A stretch of DNA of 64,000 nucleotides from Bowdeniella nasicola. GTDB lineage: Bacteria > Actinomycetota > Actinomycetes > Actinomycetales > Actinomycetaceae. Positions 1 through 8,831 of the stretch are shown here, one piece after another. The position numbers were made by a program, and so were the translations under genes. The notes beneath the pieces were generated by a model. That model saw only the letters and a list, made by a program, of their open reading frames with translations, did not search any database and was not told where the DNA came from. The stretch lies in the NCBI RefSeq assembly GCF_900107735.1, contig NZ_FNQV01000008.1, positions 62,001-126,000 of the forward strand. The letters are read 5' to 3'. Position 1 is the stretch's first letter; the number at the start of each line of letters is the position of its first letter.

Positions 1-56
1 CGGTGACGCTCGCGCTCGGGAAGCGCGAGTCCTGGGATCTCCGGCTGGGTGCTCAC
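1..56 (-). CDS. Possible N-terminal fragment of primosomal protein PriA (cut by window edge)
   Basis: A GTG at 56 opens a frame that runs off the left edge and encodes about 18 residues starting VSTQPEIPGLALPERER. It begins 28 bases after the metK stop on the same strand. In many actinobacteria priA follows metK, which is the only reason for the name. No domain is visible, an AGAG run lies directly against the start, and the call is weak. Confidence 0.3.
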   Translation of the reverse strand, partial: MSTQPEIPGLALPERERH

Positions 57-84
57 CTCTCTATGGAATCACACCCCGCCGACG

Positions 85-1287
85 TTACTTGACGGCCGCC
101 TTGAGGTCCTCGACGCGGTCGGTGTTCTCCCACGTGAAATCGCGCAATTCTCGACCAAAGTGGCCATAAGCGGCGGTTTGCCGATAGATCGGACGCAGCA
201 GGTCCAACTCGTCGATGATTGCAGCCGGACGCAGATCGAAGACGCGCTCGATGATTCGGGCGAGCTCGGCATCGGGCACGACGCCGGTCCCGAAGGTCTC
301 CACGTACAGCCCGAGTGGACGAGCCATCCCAATGCCGTAGGAGACCTGAACCTCGCAGCGCGTCGCAAGTCCCGCCGCGACGACGTTCTTTGCCACCCAG
401 CGCATCGCGTACGCGCCGGAGCGGTCAACCTTGGACGGGTCCTTACCCGAAAAGGCGCCGCCGCCGTGGCGCGCCATACCGCCATAGGTGTCGACGATGA
501 TCTTGCGTCCGGTGAGCCCGGCATCGCCGCGAGGTCCACCCACCTCAAAGGAGCCGGAAGGGTTGACGTAAATGCTGAGCGATTCGTCGCCGGCATCGAA
601 TCCTGCGGCCTGCAGCACGGGCGCAACGACGGACTCGATGAGCTTGTCCCGCAGGTCGTCTTGACTGATGTCGCGGTGGTGCTGTGTGGATAGCACAACG
701 GAATCGATTCCCACCGGGGTGTCCCCGTCGTAGGCGACCGTGACCTGCGACTTGCCATCGGGGTATAGGCCGGGCACGCTGCCGTCCTTTCGCACGGCGG
801 CGAGCGCTTCGGTCAGGCGATGCGCGAGGTGGATTGGCAGCGGCATGAGCGTCGCCGTGTCCGTGCAGGCGTAGCCAAACATGAGGCCCTGGTCGCCCGC
901 GCCCTGCTGGTCGCGCGGATCCAGGGAGCCGCTTCGCAGTTCGAAGGACTTATCGATGCCTCCCGCGATTTCGCCGGACTGCTGATCGATGGAGACGAGC
1001 ACACCGCACGAATCCGCATCAAAGCTCGCCTCTGAGGAGGTGTAGCCGATGCGTCGGATCTGGCTGCGGACGATCTCCGGGATCTCCACGTACTCCGTCG
1101 TCGATAGTTCCCCGACCACTTGGATAAAGCCGGTCGTTGCCAAGGTCTCGATTGCCACGCGGGCCTGCGGGTCCGAACCTAACACGGCGTCCAAGATGGC
1201 GTCGGAGACTTGGTCGCACACCTTGTCCGGGTGGCCCTCAGTAACGGATTCAGAAGTGAAGAGTCGAACAGCGCTTGGGTCAGTCAC
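85..1287 (-). CDS. metK: S-adenosylmethionine synthetase
   Basis: Makes S-adenosylmethionine from methionine and ATP in the cytoplasm; it is the methyl donor source for the cell. The 400-residue protein has the usual length and all landmarks: GHPDK at 18-22, the ATP-binding signature [12 protein letters not shown] at 129-140 and the glycine-rich GGGAFSGKD at 275-283. It is the last clearly complete gene of the pyrR-to-metK run and starts with GTG, 67 bases after coaBC. There is no good Shine-Dalgarno; instead TAGACT sits seven bases before the GTG, so a separate leaderless transcript is likely in addition to read-through from coaBC. Confidence 0.97.
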   Translation of the reverse strand: MTDPSAVRLFTSESVTEGHPDKVCDQVSDAILDAVLGSDPQARVAIETLATTGFIQVVGELSTTEYVEIPEIVRSQIRRIGYTSSEASFDADSCGVLVSIDQQSGEIAGGIDKSFELRSGSLDPRDQQGAGDQGLMFGYACTDTATLMPLPIHLAHRLTEALAAVRKDGSVPGLYPDGKSQVTVAYDGDTPVGIDSVVLSTQHHRDISQDDLRDKLIESVVAPVLQAAGFDAGDESLSIYVNPSGSFEVGGPRGDAGLTGRKIIVDTYGGMARHGGGAFSGKDPSKVDRSGAYAMRWVAKNVVAAGLATRCEVQVSYGIGMARPLGLYVETFGTGVVPDAELARIIERVFDLRPAAIIDELDLLRPIYRQTAAYGHFGRELRDFTWENTDRVEDLKAAVK

Positions 1288-1294
1288 GCCCCCA

Positions 1295-1300
1295 AGTCTA
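1295..1300 (-). promoter_or_regulatory. -10 element TAGACT, candidate leaderless promoter of metK
   Basis: TAGACT is followed by seven bases and then the metK GTG. This places the transcription start at or next to the start codon. No TTGACA-like -35 is seen. Inference from geometry, supported by the same arrangement at other genes in the window. Confidence 0.5.
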
Positions 1301-1354
1301 CGACGGCCTGGCGCAAGCGTGCGCCGCTCGCCTCCGTGGCGGACAGCTCGTGAG

Positions 1355-2584
1355 CTAGCTCAATTCGGAGGCGATGGAATCGAGCAGAACACCCGCGACG
1401 TCGGCCTTGCTGCCGCCGCCTTCGGTGACGACGTTCCCATCGGGGCGCACCACTGTGACGTAGTTCGGGGTATCGCCAAATCCCCTGTCAACACCGACTT
1501 CGTTGATCGCCAGCAGGTCGGCTCCCTTGCGTGCCGCCTTCTGCTTGCCGTGGGTTAGTGCATCGGTGGACTCATCGCCCGTCTCAGCGGCAAAGCCCAC
1601 GATGACTTGCCCGTCCCGCTTGGCGGCCACGGCCGCTTTCAAGATGTCGGGGTTTTGCACTAGCCGCAGCGTGAGCCCATCGTCGCCGGTTTTCTTGTGC
1701 TTGTGTTCGGCCTGGCTTTCCGGGCGATAGTCGGCCACGGCCGCCGCCATGATGAGGACATCGACATCGGCGAGCCGGTCAAGAACCGCGGTGTGCAGGT
1801 CGCGTGCCGAGACGACCGGGACGACCTCAACTCCTTCGGGCAGATCCTGCGTCACGTCGGCAGCGACGTTGGCAGCCAGCAGCGTAACGTCGGCGCCTCG
1901 GCGCGCGGCCGCGGCCGCCAGCGCGACGCCTTGGCGTCCGGTGGAGCGGTTGCCGAGAAAACGTACGGGATCTAGCGCTTCGTGAGTGCCACCGGCGCTG
2001 ATGAGAAATCGCCGTCCGGCAAGGTCGCCCGACTCACCGGGTGAGGTTTGCGCGAGGGCGAATGTCACGATGTCTTCAGGGTCTGGTAGGCGCCCTATCC
2101 CGGTGTCGGAGCCGGTCAGCCGGCCGCTCGCGGGCTCCATGACGCGCACGCCGCGCTCGCGCAGCGTCGCGATATTTGCTTGGGTGGCCGCGTTGAGCCA
2201 CATTTCGGTGTGCATCGCCGGCACGATGACGAGTGGCGCTTGAGTCGCTAGCACCACGGCGGTCAGGAGGTTATCGGCCATCCCCGCCGTGATTTTCGCG
2301 ATCGTATGGGCGGTGGCCGGAGCGATAAGGACGAGGTCGGCTTCCTGTGCGATCTTGACGTGATCGACAGCCTCGGTGTTTTCGAAGATTCCCGTGGCGA
2401 TCGGGTGGTGGCTGAGCGCCTCCCAGGTCGCAGCTCCGACCATGTTCAACGCGTCCTCGGTCGGCACGACCCGCACCTCGTGGCCAGCTTCCGTCAGCAG
2501 GCGAAGGACAAGGGCGGCCTTATACGCAGCAATCCCGCCAGTGACCCCTAAAACGATGGTCAACGGGCGGGATGTGTGCGTCAT
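1355..2584 (-). CDS. coaBC: Bifunctional phosphopantothenoylcysteine decarboxylase / phosphopantothenate-cysteine ligase
   Basis: Catalyses two successive steps of coenzyme A synthesis. The 409-residue fusion has the N-terminal flavoprotein decarboxylase half ([10 protein letters not shown] at 13-22, catalytic-region His75, PAMHTEMW at 122-129, a His variant of the PAMNxxMW motif) and the C-terminal CTP-dependent ligase half ([29 protein letters not shown]). The frame stays open further upstream, but ATG at 2584 gives the family N-terminus and lies 7 bases after the rpoZ stop, so the longer frame is rejected. It belongs to the gmk-rpoZ-coaBC-metK block. Confidence 0.96.
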   Translation of the reverse strand: MTHTSRPLTIVLGVTGGIAAYKAALVLRLLTEAGHEVRVVPTEDALNMVGAATWEALSHHPIATGIFENTEAVDHVKIAQEADLVLIAPATAHTIAKITAGMADNLLTAVVLATQAPLVIVPAMHTEMWLNAATQANIATLRERGVRVMEPASGRLTGSDTGIGRLPDPEDIVTFALAQTSPGESGDLAGRRFLISAGGTHEALDPVRFLGNRSTGRQGVALAAAAARRGADVTLLAANVAADVTQDLPEGVEVVPVVSARDLHTAVLDRLADVDVLIMAAAVADYRPESQAEHKHKKTGDDGLTLRLVQNPDILKAAVAAKRDGQVIVGFAAETGDESTDALTHGKQKAARKGADLLAINEVGVDRGFGDTPNYVTVVRPDGNVVTEGGGSKADVAGVLLDSIASELS

Positions 2585-2591
2585 GATGACG

Positions 2592-2852
2592 CTACTGCTT
2601 CTGCTCGAGCTTGAGGAGGCCTTCGTTGATTTCGCGCATCGCGATGGACAGCGACTTGTCCTCCTGGCCGGCATCGACCAGGGGTCCAACGGAGACCATC
2701 ATGTTGTCTTCAAGCTGCGCGTTGTACGAGTTGATCTGGCGCGCCCGCTTCGCGGCGTAGACCACCAGCGCGTACTTCGAATCGACCGCTTCCAGCAGGT
2801 CGTCGATCGGCGGGTTCGTAATACCCGTCGGGTTTGCCACGGTTCCTGACAC
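2592..2852 (-). CDS. rpoZ: DNA-directed RNA polymerase omega subunit
   Basis: Small subunit that helps assemble and stabilise the beta-prime subunit of RNA polymerase. The 86-residue protein has the PPIDDLLE / [16 protein letters not shown] core typical of actinobacterial omega and a C-terminus ending in LLKLEQKQ. It lies between gmk (36 bases upstream) and coaBC (7 bases downstream) on the same strand, the standard context of this gene. Confidence 0.95.
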   Translation of the reverse strand: MSGTVANPTGITNPPIDDLLEAVDSKYALVVYAAKRARQINSYNAQLEDNMMVSVGPLVDAGQEDKSLSIAMREINEGLLKLEQKQ

Positions 2853-2888
2853 TTCAGGTACGCCCTTTCGTTTCGCGGTAATGCCCGG

Positions 2889-3449
2889 CTAGTGTACCAA
2901 ACCCATGAGCGCGGCGAGCTGATCGACAGCCGAGTCGATGGTGTCGTTGACCACGACGTGATCGAACTCGTTGATCGCCGCCATCTCGATTTCCGCTGTC
3001 GCGAGTCGGCGTTCGATCTGTTCCCGCGTTTCCGTGCCGCGCCCGGTCAGCCGCTGGTACAGCTCCTGTTCGGAAGGCGGCGCTAAGAAGACGAAAAGCG
3101 CGTCTGGCTTGGTTTCGCGCACCTGGCGAGCCCCTTGCAGATCGATCTCCAGGATTACCGGGATACCAGCCGCTTCGCGGTCTTCGACCGGTCCGCGCGG
3201 GGTGCCGTAACGGTCGGTTTCGTGCACCCAGGCCCATTCGAGCATTCCCCCCTGCTCGACGAGCTCGGTGAAGCGCTCGGCGGTGAGGAAGAAATAGTGC
3301 ACCCCATCCACTTCCCCGGGGCGGGGGCTGCGAGTCGTCGCCGAAACCGAGAGCCAGGCATCGGGAAACCGCTCTTTCAGGGCAGCGACGACGGTGCCTT
3401 TGCCTACGCCGGAGGGGCCAACGAGAACAAGAACGGGAGCGGCACTCAT
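2889..3449 (-). CDS. gmk: Guanylate kinase
   Basis: Phosphorylates GMP to GDP with ATP. The 186-residue protein has the P-loop GPSGVGKGT at 11-19 and the GMP-binding segment [13 protein letters not shown]...VHYFF, followed by the lid region ending in ..GRGTETREQIERRL. It begins 10 bases after pyrF. In many actinobacteria a mihF gene lies between pyrF and gmk; here there is no room for one. Confidence 0.96.
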   Translation of the reverse strand: MSAAPVLVLVGPSGVGKGTVVAALKERFPDAWLSVSATTRSPRPGEVDGVHYFFLTAERFTELVEQGGMLEWAWVHETDRYGTPRGPVEDREAAGIPVILEIDLQGARQVRETKPDALFVFLAPPSEQELYQRLTGRGTETREQIERRLATAEIEMAAINEFDHVVVNDTIDSAVDQLAALMGLVH

Positions 3450-3459
3450 GAAGCGAATT

Positions 3460-4305
3460 TTACGCGGGAGCTATCTCTGCGACAAACCTCCGCGCGGCGT
3501 CCGCCAGGTTGCCGGGACCCGCGCCAAGCACGCCGCGAGATACCGAGGCGAGCATCTTCGCCGCACCGAAGACGTCGTGACACTCCGCTCCCCCAGCCCC
3601 TTGCGCGCCAACGCCGGGCGCCAAGAAAATGCCGTTGAAATCGGCAAGATCGAGCCCGAGGTCCCGCGGCGCCGAGCCGACGGTCGCGCCAACGACGAGG
3701 CCGATGGGTCCAACGTCGCTACCATCGCGAGCCATGACATCAGCGTTCACCGCCTCAGCGCTCGCCACGATGGCGCCGGCAACCGATTGGCCGTCGGTGC
3801 TACGCGCGTGTTGCACGCTCGCACCTTCCGGGTTTGAGGTGAGAGCGAGGATGTAGAGCGCTTTTCCGTGCTCGAGCGCCAGGTCGATCGCGGGCTCCAG
3901 CGCCCCGAAGCCCAGGTAGGGGCTCAGGGTGATGGCATCGGATTCGAGCGGAGCGCCTGGGCGCAGGTAGGCATCTGCGTAGCCCGCCATCGTCGAGCCG
4001 ATGTCGCCGCGTTTGGCGTCGGTGATGACGTAATGGCCGGCCTCGCGGGCCGAAGTGATGACGGTCTCGAGCGCCGCGATACCGGCAGCGCCGTAGCTTT
4101 CGAAGAACGCCACCTGGGGCTTGAGTGCGGCCGCGACGCCGTCGAGCTCGGCGATGCAGATCTCCCCAAACCGCTCGAGTCCCGCGGCCGAGGCGGGCAG
4201 CCCCCAACTATCTAGGAGTGCGGGGTGCGGGTCGATCCCGACGCACAGCGGACCGAGGTCCGCCATGCGCCGGGCGAGCACCGCCGAAGAGTTCACTTCG
4301 GACAT
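3460..4305 (-). CDS. pyrF: Orotidine 5'-phosphate decarboxylase (class II)
   Basis: Last step of UMP synthesis, decarboxylating OMP. The 281-residue protein carries the catalytic DAKRGD motif at 96-101 followed by IGSTMAGYA, typical of the longer actinobacterial/class II form, plus CVGIDPHP near the N-terminus. ATG at 4305 starts 6 bases after the pyrC stop, so it is part of the pyr operon. Confidence 0.96.
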   Translation of the reverse strand: MSEVNSSAVLARRMADLGPLCVGIDPHPALLDSWGLPASAAGLERFGEICIAELDGVAAALKPQVAFFESYGAAGIAALETVITSAREAGHYVITDAKRGDIGSTMAGYADAYLRPGAPLESDAITLSPYLGFGALEPAIDLALEHGKALYILALTSNPEGASVQHARSTDGQSVAGAIVASAEAVNADVMARDGSDVGPIGLVVGATVGSAPRDLGLDLADFNGIFLAPGVGAQGAGGAECHDVFGAAKMLASVSRGVLGAGPGNLADAARRFVAEIAPA

Positions 4306-4311
4306 CGCGAA

Positions 4312-5619
4312 CTACCGCTGAACGAGCGCACCGTCAAGGACGGTGGCGTTGCCGCGCAGGAACGTCGCGATGACGCGACCGGGCAGCTCCAGGCCCGCAT
4401 AGGGCGTGTTCTCGGAGCGGGAGACCTGCTCGGAGGGTTCGATGACGCGGGTGGCCTTGGGGTCATAGAGGCACACATTGGCGGGATTGCCGACCTCGAT
4501 CGGCAGGCCCTGGTTGTCCAGGCGGCCGATCGCGGCGGGCGTGTAGCTCATCGTGCGTGCCACGTCCTGCCAGGTGAACTTGCCGGTATCGACCATCGCC
4601 TGCTGGACGACGGACAGCGCCGTTTCCAGGCCGATCATGCCGAATGCACCGGCGGCCCACTCGCAGTCCTTATCCTCCTTCGCGTGGGGCGCGTGGTCGG
4701 TGCCGACGATGTCGATCGTGCCGTCGGCCAGCCCCTCGCGCACCGCATCGACGTCGTCCTGGGTGCGCAGCGGCGGGTTGACCTTGAAGACGGGGTCGTA
4801 GCTGCGCGCCGTTTCGTCGGTCAGCAAGATGTGGTGCGGCGTCGCCTCGGCGGTGACATCCAGCCCGCGGGCCTTCGCGTCGCGCACGAGGCGCACGCTG
4901 CCGGCCGTCGACAGGTGGCAGATGTGAAGCCGCGAGCCGACGTGTTCGGTCAGCAGGATGTCGCGTGCCACGATCGCCTCTTCAGCGACCGAGGGCCAGC
5001 CGGCAAGGCCGAGCTCAGCGGAGACGACACCCTCATTCATCTGGCTGCCCTCGGTCAAACGTGGGTCCTGCGCGTGCTGGGCGATGCAGCCGTCGAAGGA
5101 CTTGACGTATTCCAGGGCGCGGCGCATGAGCACCGGGTCGTGCACGCACATGCCGTCATCGGAAAAGACGCGAACGCGCGCCTCGGAAGCGGCCATCGCG
5201 CCCAGCTCGGCAAGCTTTTCGCCCTTCAGCCCAACGGAGACCGCGCCGACGGGGAAGACGTCCGCCCAGCCGGCCTCCTGGCCGAGGTGGTAGACCTGCT
5301 CGACGACGCCGGCCGTATCCTGCACCGGCGTCGTGTTTGCCATGGCGTGAACGGCGGTGTAGCCGCCCATCGCGGCAGCTCGGGTGCCGGTCTCCACCGT
5401 TTCGGTGTCCTCGCGCCCGGGCTCGCGCAGGTGGGTGTGCAGGTCGACGAGTCCGGGCAGCGCGATCAGGCCCGTGCCGTCAATCGTCTCGACTTCCTGT
5501 AGGTCCTCGGCTGCCGTTGCTGCGTCGGCGCCGATCGCGGCGATGACGCCGTCGGCCAGCAGCAGGTCGGTCGGGTCCTCGTCCAGGATGGAGACGTACG
5601 TGATGAGATAGGCGGTCAT
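4312..5619 (-). CDS. pyrC: Dihydroorotase
   Basis: Cyclises carbamoyl-aspartate to dihydroorotate. The 435-residue amidohydrolase has the metal-binding [10 protein letters not shown] at 59-68 and GTDHAPH in the C-terminal half, with HICHLST between. Its start overlaps the pyrB stop by four bases (ATGA), indicating translational coupling inside the pyr operon. Confidence 0.97.
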   Translation of the reverse strand: MTAYLITYVSILDEDPTDLLLADGVIAAIGADAATAAEDLQEVETIDGTGLIALPGLVDLHTHLREPGREDTETVETGTRAAAMGGYTAVHAMANTTPVQDTAGVVEQVYHLGQEAGWADVFPVGAVSVGLKGEKLAELGAMAASEARVRVFSDDGMCVHDPVLMRRALEYVKSFDGCIAQHAQDPRLTEGSQMNEGVVSAELGLAGWPSVAEEAIVARDILLTEHVGSRLHICHLSTAGSVRLVRDAKARGLDVTAEATPHHILLTDETARSYDPVFKVNPPLRTQDDVDAVREGLADGTIDIVGTDHAPHAKEDKDCEWAAGAFGMIGLETALSVVQQAMVDTGKFTWQDVARTMSYTPAAIGRLDNQGLPIEVGNPANVCLYDPKATRVIEPSEQVSRSENTPYAGLELPGRVIATFLRGNATVLDGALVQR

Positions 5620-6599
5620 GCGATGGGCTCCTCGGTGTTGTCGCCGGCGAGTAGAAGGTAGAGAGTGGCCATCCGGATGGAGACGCCGTTGGCGACCTGC
5701 TCCAGGATGGTGGCGCGCGGCGAGTCGGCCGCGTCGGACGAGATTTCCAGGCCGCGGTTCATCGGGCCGGGGTGCATGATGATCGCATGCTCGGGCAGGC
5801 GATCCATGCGGACCTTATCCAGCCCGTAGACACGGTGGTATTCCAGCGGTGAGGGGAAGAATCCGCCACCGGCGGCGCTCATCCGTTCGCGTTGCACGCG
5901 AAGCATCATGACCGCATCGGGCTGCGCATCGATTGCTGCGTCGAGGTCGTAGGAGACCTCCGCTCCCCAGGCCTCAACTCCGACGGGTAGCAGCGTGGGA
6001 GGTGCCACGAGCGTGACCTTAGCGCCGAGGGTCTTGAGCAACTCGACGTTGGAGCGCGCTACCCGCGAATGCAGGACGTCGCCAACGATGACGATGTGAT
6101 TGCCCGACAGGTCGGTGCCGTCGGCGGCGGGGGAACCGTCGCGTTCGCCCATGAGGTGGCGACGCATGGTGAAGGCATCCAGCAGCGCCTGGGTCGGGTG
6201 CTGGTGCGTGCCGTCACCGGCGTTGAGCACAGGCACATCGATCCAGTCGGTCGCGGCCAGGCGGTGCGGGGCGCCGGAGGCGGAGTGGCGGATGACGACG
6301 CCATCGATCCCCATGGCGTCCAGCGTCTGGGCGGTGTCCTTGAGGGACTCCCCCTTGGACACCGAGGAGCCCTTTGCCGAGAAGTTGATGACGTCGGCCG
6401 ACAGGCGCTTGGCGGCGGCCTCAAAGGAGATGCGGGTACGCGTGGAGTCTTCGAAGAAGAGGTTCACGACGGTCTTGCCGCGCAGCACGGGCAGCTTTTT
6501 CACCTGCCGGTCCTGGGTGGCGGCCATCGCTTCGGCGGTGTCGAGCAGCCGCAGGACTTCGGCTTTGGTGAGGTCTTTCGCGTTGAGCAGGTGTTTCAT
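5616..6599 (-). CDS. pyrB: Aspartate carbamoyltransferase catalytic subunit
   Basis: Condenses carbamoyl phosphate and aspartate. The 327-residue protein has the carbamoyl-phosphate loop [13 protein letters not shown] at 48-60 and HPTQALLD, both diagnostic of this family. It overlaps pyrR upstream and pyrC downstream by four bases each. No pyrI regulatory subunit is present next to it. Confidence 0.97.
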   Translation of the reverse strand: MKHLLNAKDLTKAEVLRLLDTAEAMAATQDRQVKKLPVLRGKTVVNLFFEDSTRTRISFEAAAKRLSADVINFSAKGSSVSKGESLKDTAQTLDAMGIDGVVIRHSASGAPHRLAATDWIDVPVLNAGDGTHQHPTQALLDAFTMRRHLMGERDGSPAADGTDLSGNHIVIVGDVLHSRVARSNVELLKTLGAKVTLVAPPTLLPVGVEAWGAEVSYDLDAAIDAQPDAVMMLRVQRERMSAAGGGFFPSPLEYHRVYGLDKVRMDRLPEHAIIMHPGPMNRGLEISSDAADSPRATILEQVANGVSIRMATLYLLLAGDNTEEPIA

Positions 6600-7147
6600 G
6601 CCGACTGCCCTCCCGCGATGTAGATGGCGTCTTCGGAGTCAATCTCTGACAGGTGGACCTTTACCGATTCTTCCGAGGAGGTCGGCAGGTTCTTGCCGAC
6701 GAAATCGGGCCGGATCGGCAGTTCGCGGTGGCCGCGGTCAACGAGGACCGCGAGTTGAATCTTTGCTGGCCGGCCAAGATCGTTGATCGCTTCCAGGGCG
6801 GCGCGGATCGTGCGCCCGGAATACAGCACGTCGTCGACGAGGACGACGACGGTTTCATCGATGCCGCCGTCGGGCAGTTCGGTGCGACCAATGGTCATCG
6901 TAGGGCGGCGGTGCAGATCGTCGCGGTAGGGAACGACGTCGAGAGATCCCACCCCAATATCGTGGCCGAGATCCTGCAGGATCTGGGCCAGGCGCAATGC
7001 GAGGGGTTTGCCGCGAGTGGGAATACCGAGGAGGACGATGTTATCGCCACCCTCATTTCGTTCGATGATTTCGTGAGCAATTCGGGTGAGCGAACGGGCG
7101 ATATCGGCTTCGCCGAGTACCTGCCGTCCTGCTGGTGTTGACACCAC
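6596..7147 (-). CDS. pyrR: Bifunctional pyr operon RNA-binding regulator / uracil phosphoribosyltransferase
   Basis: Binds pyr mRNA in response to uridine nucleotides and also has uracil phosphoribosyltransferase activity. The 183-residue protein has the PRPP-binding motif [12 protein letters not shown] at 102-113 and GIPTRG near 41. The start is GTG at 7147 (a second GTG follows), preceded by AAGGAG at 7 bases. It is the first gene of the pyr operon, and its leader contains a PyrR-binding hairpin that buries this Shine-Dalgarno, so the protein probably represses its own operon at the translational level. Confidence 0.96.
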   Translation of the reverse strand: MVSTPAGRQVLGEADIARSLTRIAHEIIERNEGGDNIVLLGIPTRGKPLALRLAQILQDLGHDIGVGSLDVVPYRDDLHRRPTMTIGRTELPDGGIDETVVVLVDDVLYSGRTIRAALEAINDLGRPAKIQLAVLVDRGHRELPIRPDFVGKNLPTSSEESVKVHLSEIDSEDAIYIAGGQSA

Positions 7148-7155
7148 AGGTGTTC

Positions 7156-7190
7156 TCCTTCTCCGCCTCTCTGGACGGGGGTTAAAGGAT
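7156..7190 (-). promoter_or_regulatory. PyrR-binding RNA hairpin in the pyr operon leader
   Basis: On the minus-strand RNA, UCCUU (7189-7185) pairs with AAGGA (7160-7156). After an internal loop, CCGUC (7178-7174) pairs with GGCGG (7167-7163), closing the loop CAGAGA. The UCC-AGAGAGG apical sequence, the UUUAA bulge side and the GAGAAGGA strand match the conserved PyrR binding loop known from Bacillus and mycobacteria. The 3' strand of the lower stem is the pyrR Shine-Dalgarno itself, so PyrR binding would hide it. There is no room for a separate attenuator terminator. Confidence 0.88.
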
Positions 7191-7203
7191 TGCGGGCGGC
7201 CCC

Positions 7204-7209
7204 AGCTTA
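7204..7209 (-). promoter_or_regulatory. -10 element TAAGCT, candidate pyr operon promoter
   Basis: TAAGCT would start transcription near 7197, just in front of the PyrR hairpin, giving a leader of about 50 bases. No clear -35 is visible. Confidence 0.45.
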
Positions 7210-7246
7210 GCGCATGGGAACCGCCCCCAGGTGAGATGGCGGGTGT

Positions 7247-8143
7247 TTACTTCTCGTCTAAATCATCAAACAGCGTGGGTCGATCAGCGTCAGCCGCCGA
7301 GGTCAAACGCGATTGCGTCGAGGCGTAGTCACCTTCCAGCGGCACGTCTGCCTCGTCTTCAGCCTCCTCGTCGTCCTGCTCGGGTTCGTCCTCGGCTCCA
7401 GCCGCTGGTGCCGCCTCGGGCTCATCACCGGCGGCATCGGAGTCGTCCCCGTCATCGCTGTCGTCGAGGACATCGTCGAGCTCGCCGGACTCGGGGGCTA
7501 CTTCTTCCCGGTCGGCCACATCTTCACCGAGCGGCTCGCCGTCATCCAACGCGGCCTCATAGCCATACTCATCGAGATCGTCGGCGCCGTATTCCGCATC
7601 GGAATAGACCTCGTCGGCAAAATCAACGTCGCCGGCAAAGTCGGCTTCATCGAAGTCCGGCTCATAATCTTCGACCGGCGCGGACAGTTCCGCTTCCTGC
7701 GCGATGAGGCCCGCCTTGACCGAGGCGATTGTGTCGAGCAGTCCGTTGATGAAACCGGGTGACTTATCGGTCGATAGCAGCTTGGCGATCTTGACGGCCT
7801 CATCGATGGCGACCGGGTCGGAGACATCCGATTCATAGAGAATTTCCCACACCCCGACGCGCAAGATGGCGCGATCCACGGCGGGCATCCGATCGAGGGT
7901 CCAGCCGTGGGCGTACTGCGAGAGCGCGTAGTCGATGTGGGCCAGGTGATCGGCTACGCCCTCGACGATTTGCCGGGCATAGTCCGGCAGGCCCGTTTGG
8001 GTCGCGTGCTCCGAGGTGCGGCGTTCGGCCATCGCCGCGATCGAGCGAGAGGATACGCGGCCGCGCTGATCGACCTCGTAGAGAACATCGACCGCGCGCC
8101 GACGTTCTCTTGTGCGCCGAGTGAAATCCTTGGGACGAGACAT
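7247..8143 (-). CDS. nusB: Transcription antitermination protein NusB with long acidic C-terminal extension
   Basis: RNA-binding factor of the rRNA antitermination complex (with NusE/S10). Residues 8-143 form a complete NusB domain (RRAVDVLYEVDQ, AVDRAILRVGVWEILY, DEAVKIAKL, FINGLLDTIA). NusB is normally about 140-160 residues; this one has 298, the extra 150 being mostly Asp, Glu, Ala and Gly with only four basic residues, ending PTLFDDLDEK. It follows efp by 3 bases. The tail is in the same frame without interruption, so it is not a frameshift artefact that I can see. Function of the tail is unknown. Confidence 0.93.
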   Translation of the reverse strand: MSRPKDFTRRTRERRRAVDVLYEVDQRGRVSSRSIAAMAERRTSEHATQTGLPDYARQIVEGVADHLAHIDYALSQYAHGWTLDRMPAVDRAILRVGVWEILYESDVSDPVAIDEAVKIAKLLSTDKSPGFINGLLDTIASVKAGLIAQEAELSAPVEDYEPDFDEADFAGDVDFADEVYSDAEYGADDLDEYGYEAALDDGEPLGEDVADREEVAPESGELDDVLDDSDDGDDSDAAGDEPEAAPAAGAEDEPEQDDEEAEDEADVPLEGDYASTQSRLTSAADADRPTLFDDLDEK

Positions 8144-8146
8144 CGG

Positions 8147-8710
8147 CTAGTCGTTGACGCGCGAGATGTACTCGCCCGAACGGGTATCAACCTTGACCTT
8201 GGTGCCCTGCTCGAGGAACAACGGCACCTGGATCTCGTAACCGGTCTCCACCGTCGCGGGCTTCGTGCCGGCCGAAGAGCGATCGCCCTGCAGGCCCGGC
8301 TCGGTGTAGGTCACTTCGAGGACGACGCTCGGCGGCAGTTCGATGTAGAGCACCTGGCCGTCGTGCATCGCGACGATGGCGTCCTGACCTTCGAGCATAA
8401 AGTTTGCTGCATCGCCGACGGTGTCCTTGGTGACGGTGATCTGGTCATAGGTGGAGGTGTCCATGAAGACGAAGTCTTCGCCGTCCTTGTACAGGTACTG
8501 CATATCGCGCTTGTCGACGGTTGCGGTATCGACCTTCACCCCGGCGTTGAACGTCTTATCGAGAGTCTTACCGCTGAGGACGTTCTTGAGCTTGGTGCGC
8601 ACGAAGGCGGGGCCCTTGCCCGGCTTCACGTGCAGGAATTCCACCACCGTCCACAGCTGACCATCAAGGTTGAGCACCATACCGTTCTTCAGGTCATTGG
8701 TTGTTGCCAC
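8147..8710 (-). CDS. efp: Translation elongation factor P
   Basis: Relieves ribosome stalling at polyproline stretches. The 187-residue protein has the three-domain EF-P layout; the tip loop of domain I is KPGKGPAF with Lys32. This PGKGPAF loop is the actinobacterial subtype reported to work without Lys modification, and no epmA/epmB-like gene is nearby. The start is GTG at 8710 with AAGGA upstream. nusB follows after 3 bases. Confidence 0.97.
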   Translation of the reverse strand: MATTNDLKNGMVLNLDGQLWTVVEFLHVKPGKGPAFVRTKLKNVLSGKTLDKTFNAGVKVDTATVDKRDMQYLYKDGEDFVFMDTSTYDQITVTKDTVGDAANFMLEGQDAIVAMHDGQVLYIELPPSVVLEVTYTEPGLQGDRSSAGTKPATVETGYEIQVPLFLEQGTKVKVDTRSGEYISRVND

Positions 8711-8750
8711 GTCGTCCTTCTTTCACGTTGTTGTAGTCCATACACACATC

Positions 8751-8780
8751 GAGTCCATTGCCCATGTGGGCAACGGACTC
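8751..8780 (-). terminator. Long hairpin upstream of efp
   Basis: Arms GAGTCC-A-TTGCCC and GGGCAA-C-GGACTC around the loop ATGT. In the minus-strand RNA the A/C mismatch becomes a G-U pair, giving a continuous 13-bp stem. This suggests an RNA element in leftward transcripts: the terminator of the upstream helix-turn-helix gene or a leader structure of efp. There is no U-tract. Confidence 0.5.
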
Positions 8781-8787
8781 AATGCTC

Positions 8788-8804
8788 GGTGGATGTCGTC
8801 CACC
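8788..8804 (-). repeat. Second hairpin between the HTH gene and efp
   Basis: GGTGGA and TCCACC flank a 5-base loop. It sits directly upstream of the larger hairpin at 8751-8780, giving a tandem pair downstream of the HTH gene. Confidence 0.45.
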
Positions 8805-8831
8805 TAAGAGTTTAGCGGGTGGGCTCGGATC

